A DNA stretch of 52,160 nt from an uncultured Solobacterium sp. (GCA_900546285.1 URCJ01000006.1:1-52160); one strand, 5' to 3'; counted from the stretch's first letter, positions 1 through 8,075 are shown. Numbers and translations are program-made. Notes: generated by a model not told the origin, from the letters alone.

Positions 1-1
1 G

Positions 2-91
2 ATGATTCTTTTGAATGTTGATTTAGATACCGCAAAAGAAAAGTTAGCTAGTGCTAGTGGTTTTGTAAGAAAAGCAGTAGAACATGAATGA
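2..91 (+). CDS. murQ: C-terminal tail of probable N-acetylmuramic acid 6-phosphate etherase (partial)
   Basis: An open frame enters from the left edge and stops at TGA 89-91. The visible end reads LDTAKEKLASASGFVRKAV, which resembles the last helix of MurQ proteins (the DxxEAxxxLxxAxGxVRxAL pattern). MurQ removes the lactyl ether from MurNAc-6-phosphate during cell-wall recycling in the cytoplasm. Only about 29 residues are present, so the call rests on a short, conserved tail. Its stop overlaps the start of the next gene by 8 bp, which implies a shared operon. Confidence 0.5.
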   Translation: MILLNVDLDTAKEKLASASGFVRKAVEHE

Positions 92-1247
92 GCATTTTGA
101 TGTAGTTGTAATAGGCGGCGGTATAGCTGGTGTTGCGAGTGCTTTAAGTGCTGCTAGGGATAATAAAAAGGTAGCTTTAATTGAGAAACAGTGTGTTCTT
201 GGTGGCTTAGCTACATCTGGTTTAATCGCTATTTATCTTCCTATATGTGATGGTCTTGGACATCAAGTTTCGTTTGGAATTAGCGAAGAACTTTTAAGAT
301 TGTCGATTCAAATGGGTTGTCAACGAAAATATCCAAAAGCTTGGCTTGAGGATGGAAACTTAAAAGAAAAGGCTAAACAACGTTTTGAAGCTCAATATAA
401 TCCCGATTACTTCGCTTTATTATTAGAAAAACTGTTATTGGAGAATAATGTAACTATTTATTATGATGCTTTGTTGACAGGGGCATCAATAAATAAGGGA
501 CTGATAAGTTCTATTAGTGTAGAGACGCTAGAGGGCGAAAAGACAATTTTTGGTGCTTCGTTTGTGGACTGTAGTGGCGATGCTAAGCTTGCATATTTGG
601 TTAATGAGAAGACAAGGGTTTATCAGAAAGGTAATATCGTAGCTGGTTGGTATTATTACATGGAAGATGGCAAATTGTTGTTGAATAAGCTTGGTGTTGT
701 TGAGAAGACTAATTCGATTGATTCTGATCGAAAGAGTGAAGAACCTTTAACTAAAAGTCGTTTCTTTGGTGGTTCATATGATGATCAAACTAGTTTTATA
801 TTAGAGTCGCATCAACAGACTTTATTGGATATCAATAATAGAAGGAAGCAGAATAGCGGTTTTGAAGTAACTACATTGTCTATGATGCCTGAAATGAGGA
901 TGACAAGGTGTGTTAACTCTTATAATGTACTTTTTGATGACATTAACAACAAACATACTGATAGTATAGGACTTATTGCGGATTGGCGAAGAAGGGGGTA
1001 TGTCTATGAACTTCCCTTTAGAACAATAGAAACAAGCATAAATAATTTGTTTGTAGCAGGTAGATGTATCAATGTTAATGATGAAATGTGGGATATCACA
1101 AGAGCTATTCCTTGTTGTGCGGTTAGTGGCGAGGCTGCTGGTTTAGCTGCTAGCATGTTTGTTGATAATAAGAATGTAGATATTAAATTACTTCAAAGTA
1201 AATTAAAGAAAAATGGTCAAAAATTATTTATTGAAGAAATTGAATAA
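84..1247 (+). CDS. FAD-dependent oxidoreductase (FAD_oxidored family)
   Basis: The N-terminus carries a clear FAD-binding Rossmann motif (VVVIGGGIAGVASALSAA, residues 8-25) followed by IEK and CVLGGLATSGL, a pattern typical of the pfam12831-type FAD oxidoreductases. The C-terminal part has the second FAD contact region NLFVAGRCINVNDEMWD and ISGEAAG-like VSGEAAGLAAS. The length of 387 residues is slightly short but complete for the family. The start at 84 overlaps the preceding murQ-like stop by 8 bp, so it is probably translationally coupled. The substrate is unknown; members often sit in carbohydrate-catabolism loci, and the murQ context would fit an amino-sugar or cell-wall recycling role, but that is inference. 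Confidence 0.8.
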   Translation: MNEHFDVVVIGGGIAGVASALSAARDNKKVALIEKQCVLGGLATSGLIAIYLPICDGLGHQVSFGISEELLRLSIQMGCQRKYPKAWLEDGNLKEKAKQRFEAQYNPDYFALLLEKLLLENNVTIYYDALLTGASINKGLISSISVETLEGEKTIFGASFVDCSGDAKLAYLVNEKTRVYQKGNIVAGWYYYMEDGKLLLNKLGVVEKTNSIDSDRKSEEPLTKSRFFGGSYDDQTSFILESHQQTLLDINNRRKQNSGFEVTTLSMMPEMRMTRCVNSYNVLFDDINNKHTDSIGLIADWRRRGYVYELPFRTIETSINNLFVAGRCINVNDEMWDITRAIPCCAVSGEAAGLAASMFVDNKNVDIKLLQSKLKKNGQKLFIEEIE

Positions 1248-1264
1248 TTCATACTAAAACGAAG

Positions 1265-1295
1265 AGATTTGATGTTTTATGTCAAATCTTTTTCT
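1265..1295 (+). terminator. Intrinsic terminator after the FAD oxidoreductase
   Basis: AGATTTGA (1265-1272) pairs with TCAAATCT (1282-1289) around a short loop and is followed by a run of T with one C. It separates the first operon from the SAM riboswitch unit. Confidence 0.85.
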
Positions 1296-1320
1296 TTGTA
1301 TATGATAATATATTACTAGT

Positions 1321-1452
1321 CCATAAAGAGAGGCGGAGAGACAAGCTCTATGAAACCTCAGCAACCACTAGATATAGATGGTGCTAATGCTTGTATGATG
1401 GGTTGAATGTGTTTTTATGCCCATCGGTCGATGGGTTTTTCTTCTCTTTTTG
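1321..1452 (+). promoter_or_regulatory. SAM-I (S-box) riboswitch with terminator expression platform
   Basis: The leader shows the S-box consensus: AGAGAGGCGGAGAGAC, then CTCTATGAAACC, CAGCAACCA and GGTGCTAATGCTTG. The P1 helix is CATAAA (1322-1327) with TTTATG (1414-1419). The expression platform is a terminator, CCCATC (1420-1425) with GATGGG (1430-1435), followed by TTTTTC. The alternative antiterminator is GATGGG at 1397-1402 pairing with the same CCCATC. SAM binding should therefore stabilise P1, free the terminator and switch off the SAM synthetase gene immediately downstream. Confidence 0.93.
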
Positions 1453-1472
1453 GCTAATAGGAGGAAAAATAT

Positions 1473-2255
1473 ATGTTTGAAAAAGTTAATCCATGTCATC
1501 CTGATAAGGTGGCAGATAGAATCGCAGGTGCTATTGTTGATTTGGCTTATACTAAGCAAGATAATCCAAAGATTGCGGTTGAAGTGTTGATTGGTCATGG
1601 TGATTGTCATATTATCATGGAAACTTCTTGTGCTTTTGAAAAGAAGGAAATTGAGAGTATTGTGGCAAGAATTGCTGGTAATGTAAGATGTGATGTTGTT
1701 TGTGCTGCTCAAGATGAACATCTAGCTGGTAATCAAAAGGATAAGGTAAGATGCGGTGATAATGGTATCTTTAAGGGCATGCCTGTTACTGCTGAACAAG
1801 TTAAATTGTCTAAGATTGCTAGAGATATTTATTCAAAATATCCAAGTGATGGTAAGTATGTGTTAAGTGGTGATCGTTTGATTATTTGCCAAAGTAGAGC
1901 GAGTAGCGATGAACTTCTTGAATTATATCCAAATAGTGAAGTAAATCCTTTAGGTGATTGGGATGGTGGCTACAATGTTGATAGTGGGGCTACTAATAGA
2001 AAATTAGGCAGTGACATGGGTGATGGTGTTACTGGTGGTGGTTTACATGGTAAGGATTTGTCTAAGGCTGATGTGAGCGTTAATATCTATGCACATTTAA
2101 AGGCTCAGGAACTAAATAAGCCAGTTACTTTGTGTTGTGCTATTGGTGATGAGTACATTGATGGTAGACCTTATAGTGAGATTGTAGAGATTGCTAAGAG
2201 TTATATAAATTCAGTTGGTGGCTTTGAAGAGTTTGCGAAGTGGGGTTTAATTTAA
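1473..2255 (+). CDS. metK: Short-form S-adenosylmethionine synthetase (methionine adenosyltransferase)
   Basis: It makes SAM from methionine and ATP in the cytoplasm. Recognisable MetK signatures are NPCHPDKVADRI (the GHPDK loop, catalytic His 9), RCGDNGIFKG (the GDQG region), SGATNRKLG (the GLTGRK region) and GGGLHGKDLSKAD (the GGGAFSGKD loop). The protein is only 260 residues, whereas ordinary bacterial MetK is about 380-400, so around 120 residues of the usual three-domain fold are missing or minimised. It is not an obvious pseudogene: there is one uninterrupted frame, the motifs are in order, AGGAGG lies at 1459-1464 and a SAM riboswitch precedes it. The GGPxGD motif is replaced by a divergent DWDGG stretch. 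Activity as a normal SAM synthetase is likely but not proven. Confidence 0.85.
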   Translation: MFEKVNPCHPDKVADRIAGAIVDLAYTKQDNPKIAVEVLIGHGDCHIIMETSCAFEKKEIESIVARIAGNVRCDVVCAAQDEHLAGNQKDKVRCGDNGIFKGMPVTAEQVKLSKIARDIYSKYPSDGKYVLSGDRLIICQSRASSDELLELYPNSEVNPLGDWDGGYNVDSGATNRKLGSDMGDGVTGGGLHGKDLSKADVSVNIYAHLKAQELNKPVTLCCAIGDEYIDGRPYSEIVEIAKSYINSVGGFEEFAKWGLI

Positions 2256-2288
2256 TAATAATGTATAATACATATGTGGAGGAAGAAG

Positions 2289-2750
2289 ATGAAAAAGATT
2301 TTAACTACACTTATGGCAACTTTAGCACTATTTACTTTAGTTGCATGTTCAAAGGGAAATGATGAAAAGTTTCCAACTGATTTAAATAAGCTTATGGATG
2401 CAGTTTACAAAGGACTAGATGATGAAGTTCCTTCAACTAGAAGAGAAAAGGTTACTGCTGATAATGTTGAGTATTATTTAGGTCTAAGTGAATGTAACTT
2501 TGAAGAGGCTTTAGCTAGTGAACCTGATATGAGTTCAATTGCTCATTCTGTGGTTCTTGTAAAGGCAAAAAGTGCAAGTGATATTGATGCGCTTAAGAAA
2601 GAGATTTCTGAAAAACTAAATCCTAATAAATGGGTTTGTGTTGGAGTTGCAGAAATCAAGATGGCATCACATGATAATATCTTACTTGTCGTAATGGATG
2701 ATGAAGTTGGCGATAAGATGATTGAGAATTTTAATAACTTAAGCAAATAA
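2289..2750 (+). CDS. DUF4358-family lipoprotein
   Basis: The true start is the ATG at 2289; an upstream in-frame ATG at 2274 would place the Shine-Dalgarno GGAGGA (2278-2283) inside the gene. The N-terminus is a lipoprotein signal peptide (MKKILTTLMATLALFTLVAC) with lipobox LVAC, so the mature protein should be lipid-anchored outside the membrane. The C-terminal half (PNKWVCVG and ILLVVMDDE) matches the DUF4358 pattern, in which a KW-x-C-V segment and a hydrophobic strand ending in M are typical. The function of the family is unknown. It follows metK by about 30 bp and precedes a strong terminator, so it may share the SAM-riboswitch transcript. Confidence 0.75.
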   Translation: MKKILTTLMATLALFTLVACSKGNDEKFPTDLNKLMDAVYKGLDDEVPSTRREKVTADNVEYYLGLSECNFEEALASEPDMSSIAHSVVLVKAKSASDIDALKKEISEKLNPNKWVCVGVAEIKMASHDNILLVVMDDEVGDKMIENFNNLSK

Positions 2751-2763
2751 TAGTAATTAAAAT

Positions 2764-2809
2764 AAAGCGAACTATTAAGGTTATAAGAACTTAAAAAGTT
2801 CGCTTTTTT
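2764..2809 (+). terminator. Intrinsic terminator after DUF4358 lipoprotein
   Basis: AAAGCGAACT (2764-2773) pairs with AGTTCGCTTT (2797-2806), then TTTT follows. It ends the metK-lipoprotein unit. Confidence 0.88.
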
Positions 2810-2846
2810 ATATGAAAAAAGTTACAAAAGTGAAAAAATTAATAAG

Positions 2847-2903
2847 TGTCAGTTGCAAGCACGTTTTTAATTAATTATATTTAAAGAGTAAGTGAGACTG
2901 ACA
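2847..2903 (+). promoter_or_regulatory. Promoter and possible TetR operator half-sites of the flavoenzyme operon
   Basis: TTGCAA (2853-2858) and TATATT (2876-2881) are separated by 17 bp and form a plausible sigma-A promoter. The 7-bp inverted repeat TGTCAGT (2847-2853) and ACTGACA (2897-2903) brackets it. The wide spacing is unusual for a TetR operator, so autoregulation by looping or two weak sites is only a suggestion. Confidence 0.5.
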
Positions 2904-3533
2904 GATATGGGATTAAGAGAAATTAGTTTAGCTAATAAACAAAGAGTAATTATTACAGCGCTTGATTATTTTATTGAAAAGGGGATTGAAAAATCTCGAG
3001 TTAGAGATATCGCTGAGGATAGTGGTCTAACTGAGAGGTCTGTTTTTCGATACTATAAAAACAAGGCGGAACTTGTTCTTGATGCGCTTATGTATCTTTG
3101 GAATTCTAGGATTGGGGAAATAAGTAATTATTTTGATAGCTTGGAAGTTGAAGGCTTATCGGGTAAGGAAAGATGTTTGAAGATACTAATAGCGTATGTA
3201 GATTTATTTATTTCTTCACGAAATGAACTAATTTTTGTTCAAGAAGCAGAGGTTTATTTGTATCGTATGAATTTACAAGACAAGATAAAGTTCGATCCAT
3301 TAATTTCGCATACTGATAATGAAGGTCCTTTAAAGAAAGCTATCAAGAAGGGTATTGAGGATAAGACATTAAATGAATCTATGGATTTTGATTATTTCTA
3401 TAGTAATTGTTTTGATGCTTTGTTGGGTCTTTTACAAAAGATGGCAACAGAAATTTACAGTATTGGTGAAGCTGATCAAAGAAAGCGTGCTGTTAGTCTT
3501 TGCGAAATGTTAGTTGAATATATCTCTAACTAA
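2892..3533 (+). CDS. TetR/AcrR-family transcriptional regulator
   Basis: The N-terminal 65 residues form a TetR helix-turn-helix: ALDYFIEKGIEKSRVRDIAE, then GLTERSVFRYYKNKAELV, which is the standard recognition helix pattern. The C-terminal part is a ligand-binding helical domain with no recognisable specificity. Length (about 210) is normal. The frame opens with GTG at 2892; ATG at 2907 is an alternative start that leaves the HTH intact. It is the first gene of an operon with a membrane protein, a CrtI-like flavoenzyme, a reductase and a second membrane protein, and most likely represses that operon until a lipophilic ligand or substrate binds. Confidence 0.85.
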   Translation: MRLTDMGLREISLANKQRVIITALDYFIEKGIEKSRVRDIAEDSGLTERSVFRYYKNKAELVLDALMYLWNSRIGEISNYFDSLEVEGLSGKERCLKILIAYVDLFISSRNELIFVQEAEVYLYRMNLQDKIKFDPLISHTDNEGPLKKAIKKGIEDKTLNESMDFDYFYSNCFDALLGLLQKMATEIYSIGEADQRKRAVSLCEMLVEYISN

Positions 3534-3556
3534 GTTTAAAAGGGGGAAGGTGACTT

Positions 3557-4396
3557 ATGGGAAGTGAGAAACAAAAAAGAGTTGATATCTGTATTAGATG
3601 GATTATGTTTACCGCTAGTATTTGTGGTATGGGTTTAGTTTCGGCGTTGTTTCCAATAGAAGGAAATGTGCCACTTATTGTTGTTCCTAGTATTTTGGTT
3701 TTATTATTTTCAAAACCTGTCTTTTTTGAAAAATTAAAATTAACTACTTTGGTAACAATGCGTATTTTGATTGTTGTTGTAGCATTGAATCTATTTAATA
3801 AACAATTATATGTAAATATTATCTTGATTATGTTGATGGTTAATATCTTGGAAGCAACTTTAACCGATATTTTAAGATATAAAAAATATTTAAATGGAAT
3901 TTCAGGTTTGGTGCTTACAGTGGCTGTGTGTGCATTATCAGGCACTTGGTCTTATGATGCAACAGTTGGAAACTTTTATATTGTAGGTGGTGCTGGTTTA
4001 GCAGCTAGCTTATGTTATATTGTTGCTTATACAATCTGGAACTGGATTTTCGTTACTAATGAATTCTCAAGTTCTGTGGCATTAATGCACGTTGGCTTCT
4101 TGTTGGCACCTATTATTGGTTGTGTTACAACTCTTTGGATGGGTTCTGCAGCTGGATTTGGTATGTGGTTACTTTTAAGAGCCAATACTTTGGCAATTGG
4201 TGGTTGGATGCAAATTGCTGCTAAGTCATGGTTTGAACAGCAATTCTATTCACCAAATTTTGAAAAGTTTGTTGGCTGGACTAAGAAAAACAGTGTCCAA
4301 GTTGTCTTTATGTTAATTAATCTAGTTTTATTAGGATATTGCATCTTTGCTAGTGTGAGTGCTGGTACATTTGCATTTCCAAGCTTATTTATTTAG
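3557..4396 (+). CDS. Polytopic membrane protein, related to the DUF5692 protein of the same operon
   Basis: This 279-residue protein has about seven hydrophobic segments and no signal peptide. I did not recognise it alone, but its second half aligns by eye with the DUF5692-type protein at 7118-8050: both contain NI(L/C)EA, AYxxWN, a WL-x2/3-RAxTLAI-x-G motif and similar spacing between them. The two therefore look like paralogs flanking the redox enzymes. It has a good ribosome site (AAGGGGGAAGG) and sits 23 bp after tetR and 9 bp before the CrtI-like gene. A role as membrane anchor, lipid-substrate carrier or redox partner is inference; the fold gives no known reaction. Confidence 0.7.
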   Translation: MGSEKQKRVDICIRWIMFTASICGMGLVSALFPIEGNVPLIVVPSILVLLFSKPVFFEKLKLTTLVTMRILIVVVALNLFNKQLYVNIILIMLMVNILEATLTDILRYKKYLNGISGLVLTVAVCALSGTWSYDATVGNFYIVGGAGLAASLCYIVAYTIWNWIFVTNEFSSSVALMHVGFLLAPIIGCVTTLWMGSAAGFGMWLLLRANTLAIGGWMQIAAKSWFEQQFYSPNFEKFVGWTKKNSVQVVFMLINLVLLGYCIFASVSAGTFAFPSLFI

Positions 4397-4405
4397 GAGA
4401 GTGTT

Positions 4406-5938
4406 ATGGAAAATTATGATGTTATTGTGATTGGAGCGGGTAATGGCGGTTTAGCTTGTGCTGCTACTTTGTCTGAAAAAGGAAAAAAGGTTATCGTGTT
4501 TGAGAAGCACAATATTCCTGGTGGCTGTGGAACAAGTTTTAGAAGAGGTCGTTTTGAATTTGAAGTTGCTCTTCATCAGTTGTCAAGTCTTGGAAGCAAG
4601 GAGAATCCTGGTGATTTGAGAAAGCAATTTAGAAGATATGGTATTGAAGATCAAATTAATTGGATTGAAATTAAGGACTTATATCGTGTTAATTTCAATG
4701 ATGGTACTGGTGTTTCTTTACCAAGTGAAAAGGAAGAATGTGTCAAATTTTTAAGCAAACAATTCCCAAGTGAGAAGGAAAATATTAAGCGTTATTTTGA
4801 TGTTGTTTATACTTTCTGTGATGAAGCGGCAAATTTTGCAGCTAAGTCAGCTGATAGTCAAGGTGAGCCTGGTTTATTAAAGAAACAAATAATGAAGATG
4901 GGTTTCCCAAAGATGTATCCTACTTTAGCTAAGTATGGTCTAAAGTCAACTGAAGAGGTTTTAAATGAATTCTTCAAGGATAAAAAGCTTCAATTAGCTT
5001 TATCTGCTTATTGGTGCTTCATGGGTGTAGCTCCAAGTAGATTCCCATTTTTTATCTTAGCTAAGTGTACTAGATTCTATATGGATGATAAGCCATATTA
5101 TTTAGAAGGTACTTCTATGATGATGAATCAAGCTATCATGGAAGCGTCAATTAGAATGGGTGCTACAGTTAAATTGAATTGTGGTGTTAGTAAGATTTTA
5201 GTAAAAGATGGTAAGGCAATCGGCGTAATTGATGAATTTGGTAATGAATATCATGCTAAGAAGATTGTATCTAATATTTCACCACTTCATACATATGGTG
5301 CGTTAATGGATGAGAATGATGTTCCTAGTGATGCTAGAGAATATTTAAAGCCATATACAGTTGGTATTTCAGCAATTACATGTTTTATTGGGCTTGATTG
5401 TACACCTGAGAAAATTGGTTTTACTACATCGTTCACATTGAATTATAAGGAAATGGATCCTGATAAGGCATTTAAGGATGCATATAAATTGTTGCCTGAG
5501 AATGATGCTTTGGTTGCGACTTGTTATACAGTGGATGATCCATCTGTTTCTCCTGCTGGTACTTCAGTTATTACAGCTGGTACATTAAAGTATGGTGAAG
5601 AGTGGGAAAAATTGTCTCCTGAAGAATATTACAAGGCAAAGTATGAGGCAGGACGTAGAATTGTTGAAAGACTAGAGGAATTGTATCCAGGTATTACAGA
5701 TCATATTGAGGAGATGGAAATTGCTACTCCGTTAACTCATATGCGTTATTTAAATCATCCAGGTGGTGCAATTTATGGTTATGAACAAGATTTGAATCAA
5801 TCAGTTTTCTTCTTCCCTAATGAATCAAAATTAGAGAATTTAGAGTTCGCTAGTGGTTGGGTTAATGCCTGTGGTTTTGGTCCAAACTATTTATATGCAG
5901 ATAAGATTGCTACAAAAATTGCTAAGGAGTTAGACTAA
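4406..5938 (+). CDS. CrtI / carotenoid isomerase / retinol saturase-like FAD oxidoreductase
   Basis: The N-terminus has the FAD-binding motif VIGAGNGGLACAA (GxGxxG at 10-15), then FEKHNIPGGCGTSFRRGRF, the signature of the CrtI-CrtISO-RetSat flavoprotein superfamily. The C-terminus (FASGWVNACGFGPNYLYADK) is the matching second FAD contact region. At 510 residues it is full length. CrtI relatives desaturate, isomerise or saturate conjugated polyene or lipid double bonds. No phytoene synthase or other carotenoid gene is present, and the next gene encodes an NAD(P)H-dependent electron-transfer flavoprotein. A reductive (RetSat-like) reaction on an unsaturated lipid or diet-derived polyene is thus more plausible than carotenoid synthesis. 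Substrate unknown. Confidence 0.8.
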   Translation: MENYDVIVIGAGNGGLACAATLSEKGKKVIVFEKHNIPGGCGTSFRRGRFEFEVALHQLSSLGSKENPGDLRKQFRRYGIEDQINWIEIKDLYRVNFNDGTGVSLPSEKEECVKFLSKQFPSEKENIKRYFDVVYTFCDEAANFAAKSADSQGEPGLLKKQIMKMGFPKMYPTLAKYGLKSTEEVLNEFFKDKKLQLALSAYWCFMGVAPSRFPFFILAKCTRFYMDDKPYYLEGTSMMMNQAIMEASIRMGATVKLNCGVSKILVKDGKAIGVIDEFGNEYHAKKIVSNISPLHTYGALMDENDVPSDAREYLKPYTVGISAITCFIGLDCTPEKIGFTTSFTLNYKEMDPDKAFKDAYKLLPENDALVATCYTVDDPSVSPAGTSVITAGTLKYGEEWEKLSPEEYYKAKYEAGRRIVERLEELYPGITDHIEEMEIATPLTHMRYLNHPGGAIYGYEQDLNQSVFFFPNESKLENLEFASGWVNACGFGPNYLYADKIATKIAKELD

Positions 5939-7104
5939 TGAGTAAGAATATTAAAGAAACATTATTATCGACTTTAGTACATGGTGAAGAAACATTAGAG
6001 AATATTAAGGTTCTTCGTAAGGTTAGTAAAGATAATATTACAACTGAGAATCAAGCTGATAAATATATTGATCGTTTACATGCTAAAGAATTAAAGCTAG
6101 TAATTAACGAAATTATTGATACAAAGAAAGATGCTAAGATTTTTAGATTAACTTCTGAAAATGGTTATTTGCCTCCTTTTGAAGCTGGTCAATATATCAA
6201 TATTTTTGTTGAAATTGATGGAGTAAGAGTGTCTAGACCTTATTCATTATCTAGTTCTCCACGTCAAAGAAGTTATTATGAGATCACAATTGCTGATATT
6301 AAAGATGGCTTTGTGTCAACATATATGTGTAATAACGCTAAGGTTGGTGATCATATTGGTTCAACTTCACCAGCTGGTGTCTTTAGATATCAACCAGTTT
6401 ATCATTCTAAGAAGTCTTTATTCTTAGCAGGTGGTAGTGGTATTACACCATTCTTGTCAATGACACGTGAGATTTTAGATGCAAATCAAGATCGTGATGT
6501 TGTTATGTTGTATGGTGTAAATGATGAGAATAAGGCTTTATATGATGAGGAATTCTCTAATTATGCTAAGAATCATCCTAACTTCAAATACCATTTGGTA
6601 GTATCTGGCAAGGATAGTCAATACAAGGGTGAAAGAGGTTTTATTGATGCTAAATTGATTGAGCGTTTAGTGCCTGATTATAGTGAACGTACTGCTTATA
6701 TTTGTGGTCCACAAATCATGAATAGTTTCTGTGATAAGGAGCTTAGATCTTTGGGTCTTAAGAATAAGAACATTAGACGTGAAATGTTTGGTGCTGCTAA
6801 AAATATTACAGAGGAAGCTGGTTGGCCAAGTGAATTAAGTGGAAATGAAGTATTTAATATCACAATTGGAGATAAGGTTATTCCAGCACGTGCAAATGAG
6901 AGTATTTTGGTTGCGTTAGAAAGAGCTAAAGTTAGAGTTAATGTATGTTGCAGAAGTGGTGAATGCAGCTTATGTAGAGTTAAGCTTGTTGATGGTAAGG
7001 TTTATTTGTCAAAGGGCGTATTGCTTAGAAAAGCTGATGAGAAGTTTGGTTATATTCATTCTTGTAAGGCTTATCCAATAAGTGATGTAACAATTAGCTT
7101 GTAA
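5938..7104 (+). CDS. NAD(P)H:acceptor flavin reductase with C-terminal 2Fe-2S ferredoxin domain
   Basis: After an unusual ~75-residue N-terminal extension comes a ferredoxin-reductase-type FAD domain (RPYSLSSS, from Arg 100), an NAD(P) domain (AGGSGITPF, Gly 165 onward, and YICGPQIM), and a plant-type 2Fe-2S domain with Cys 338, 343, 346 and 376 (C-x4-C-x2-C...C). This is the layout of phenol-hydroxylase/HcaD-like reductases that pass electrons from NAD(P)H through FAD to a 2Fe-2S centre and then to a partner enzyme. Its start overlaps the stop of the CrtI-like gene by one base, a strong hint that the partner is that flavoenzyme. The acceptor is inferred, not shown. Confidence 0.85.
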   Translation: MSKNIKETLLSTLVHGEETLENIKVLRKVSKDNITTENQADKYIDRLHAKELKLVINEIIDTKKDAKIFRLTSENGYLPPFEAGQYINIFVEIDGVRVSRPYSLSSSPRQRSYYEITIADIKDGFVSTYMCNNAKVGDHIGSTSPAGVFRYQPVYHSKKSLFLAGGSGITPFLSMTREILDANQDRDVVMLYGVNDENKALYDEEFSNYAKNHPNFKYHLVVSGKDSQYKGERGFIDAKLIERLVPDYSERTAYICGPQIMNSFCDKELRSLGLKNKNIRREMFGAAKNITEEAGWPSELSGNEVFNITIGDKVIPARANESILVALERAKVRVNVCCRSGECSLCRVKLVDGKVYLSKGVLLRKADEKFGYIHSCKAYPISDVTISL

Positions 7105-7117
7105 TGGGTGAATATTT

Positions 7118-8050
7118 ATGGGATTCTTTTTTCAAAACTATTCAGTTTTAAATATTATATGTTTCATTATTTTGATTTCTGGTCTTGTTTTTATTAACGA
7201 AATTACAAGACGTAACAGAATACTAAGCTATTTATTTTACATAATCGTGCCAATTTTACTGGTTATCGCGATTAAATTTAAAATTGTATCAAGCCCAAGT
7301 TCTGCAACGTGGTTTGGTGTTGTAAAGACTTTTAGCGCTCTTGCTGGAGTACTGGGTTTTATGGCTATTCGTTATTCAAAGAAAGTTGGTGCTAGTAAAT
7401 TTGCGTCTATCTTCCCGGTAGCTATACTAGCTATCAATATTTGTGAAGCTATATTCCGTGATCTTGAGGTCTTTAATACTTATAAAGTTCAAGTTATTGA
7501 TGAAGCAGGTGTCGTTATGCAAGGTGGTGTTTGGAATATCATGAATGCCGCAGCTGGTTTATTGCTTCTGTTGACTTTAACTGGATGGGTAGGCATTAAG
7601 GTTGCCAAGACTAAGTCTGAGGATATGGTATGGGCGGATCAATTGTGGTTTTGGATTATCGCGTATGATACATGGAATGTTGCATATTGTTATAACTGTA
7701 TTTCTACACGTGCAATGTATGCCGGTGTTGCTTTGATTGCTTCTTGTACAATTGCTGAATTCTTTATTAAAAAGGGTATTTGGCTACAGCATAGAGCTCA
7801 AACATTGGCTATCTTTGGAATGTTTAGTTTAGCTTTTGACTATAATAGTCTTAGTGCATTTAATATTAATGCTACATATAACCCAAGTGCTTGGACAGTG
7901 TTGAGTGCTATCGCTCTTTTTACAAATTTAGCTGTATTTATTTATGAACTTTCTGTGATTGTTAAGTATAAGCGTAATCCTTTAAAGGAAGAGATGTATA
8001 CACATTTAAAAGCTTATAAGAATAACTTAACTGCTAATAATTTAGATTAG
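7118..8050 (+). CDS. DUF5692-family integral membrane protein
   Basis: The 310-residue protein has about eight hydrophobic segments. Sequence elements EITRRNR, NICEAIFRDLE, AYDTWNVAY and HRAQTLAIFG match what I recall of the DUF5692 family, which has no known function. It is a likely paralog of the membrane protein encoded at 3557-4396. It is the last gene of the TetR operon and its stop codon lies inside the terminator hairpin. The conserved Glu/Asp, Trp-Asn and Arg residues in membrane segments would suit a binding site, but nothing in the sequence fixes a function. Confidence 0.75.
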   Translation: MGFFFQNYSVLNIICFIILISGLVFINEITRRNRILSYLFYIIVPILLVIAIKFKIVSSPSSATWFGVVKTFSALAGVLGFMAIRYSKKVGASKFASIFPVAILAINICEAIFRDLEVFNTYKVQVIDEAGVVMQGGVWNIMNAAAGLLLLLTLTGWVGIKVAKTKSEDMVWADQLWFWIIAYDTWNVAYCYNCISTRAMYAGVALIASCTIAEFFIKKGIWLQHRAQTLAIFGMFSLAFDYNSLSAFNINATYNPSAWTVLSAIALFTNLAVFIYELSVIVKYKRNPLKEEMYTHLKAYKNNLTANNLD

Positions 8051-8075
8051 GACTGATAATTTCAGTCCTTTATTT
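8049..8075 (+). terminator. Intrinsic terminator of the TetR-flavoenzyme operon
   Basis: AGGACTGA (8049-8056) pairs with TCAGTCCT (8062-8069) and is followed by TTATTTT. The stem includes the last bases of the DUF5692 stop codon. Confidence 0.85.

Noticed and set aside
1368..1721. 117-aa minus-strand open frame
   Set aside because: It lies across the SAM riboswitch and the start of metK on the other strand; no ribosome site or family motif.
3526..3945. 139-aa minus-strand open frame
   Set aside because: Antisense to the first membrane protein gene; low-complexity composition typical of a shadow frame.
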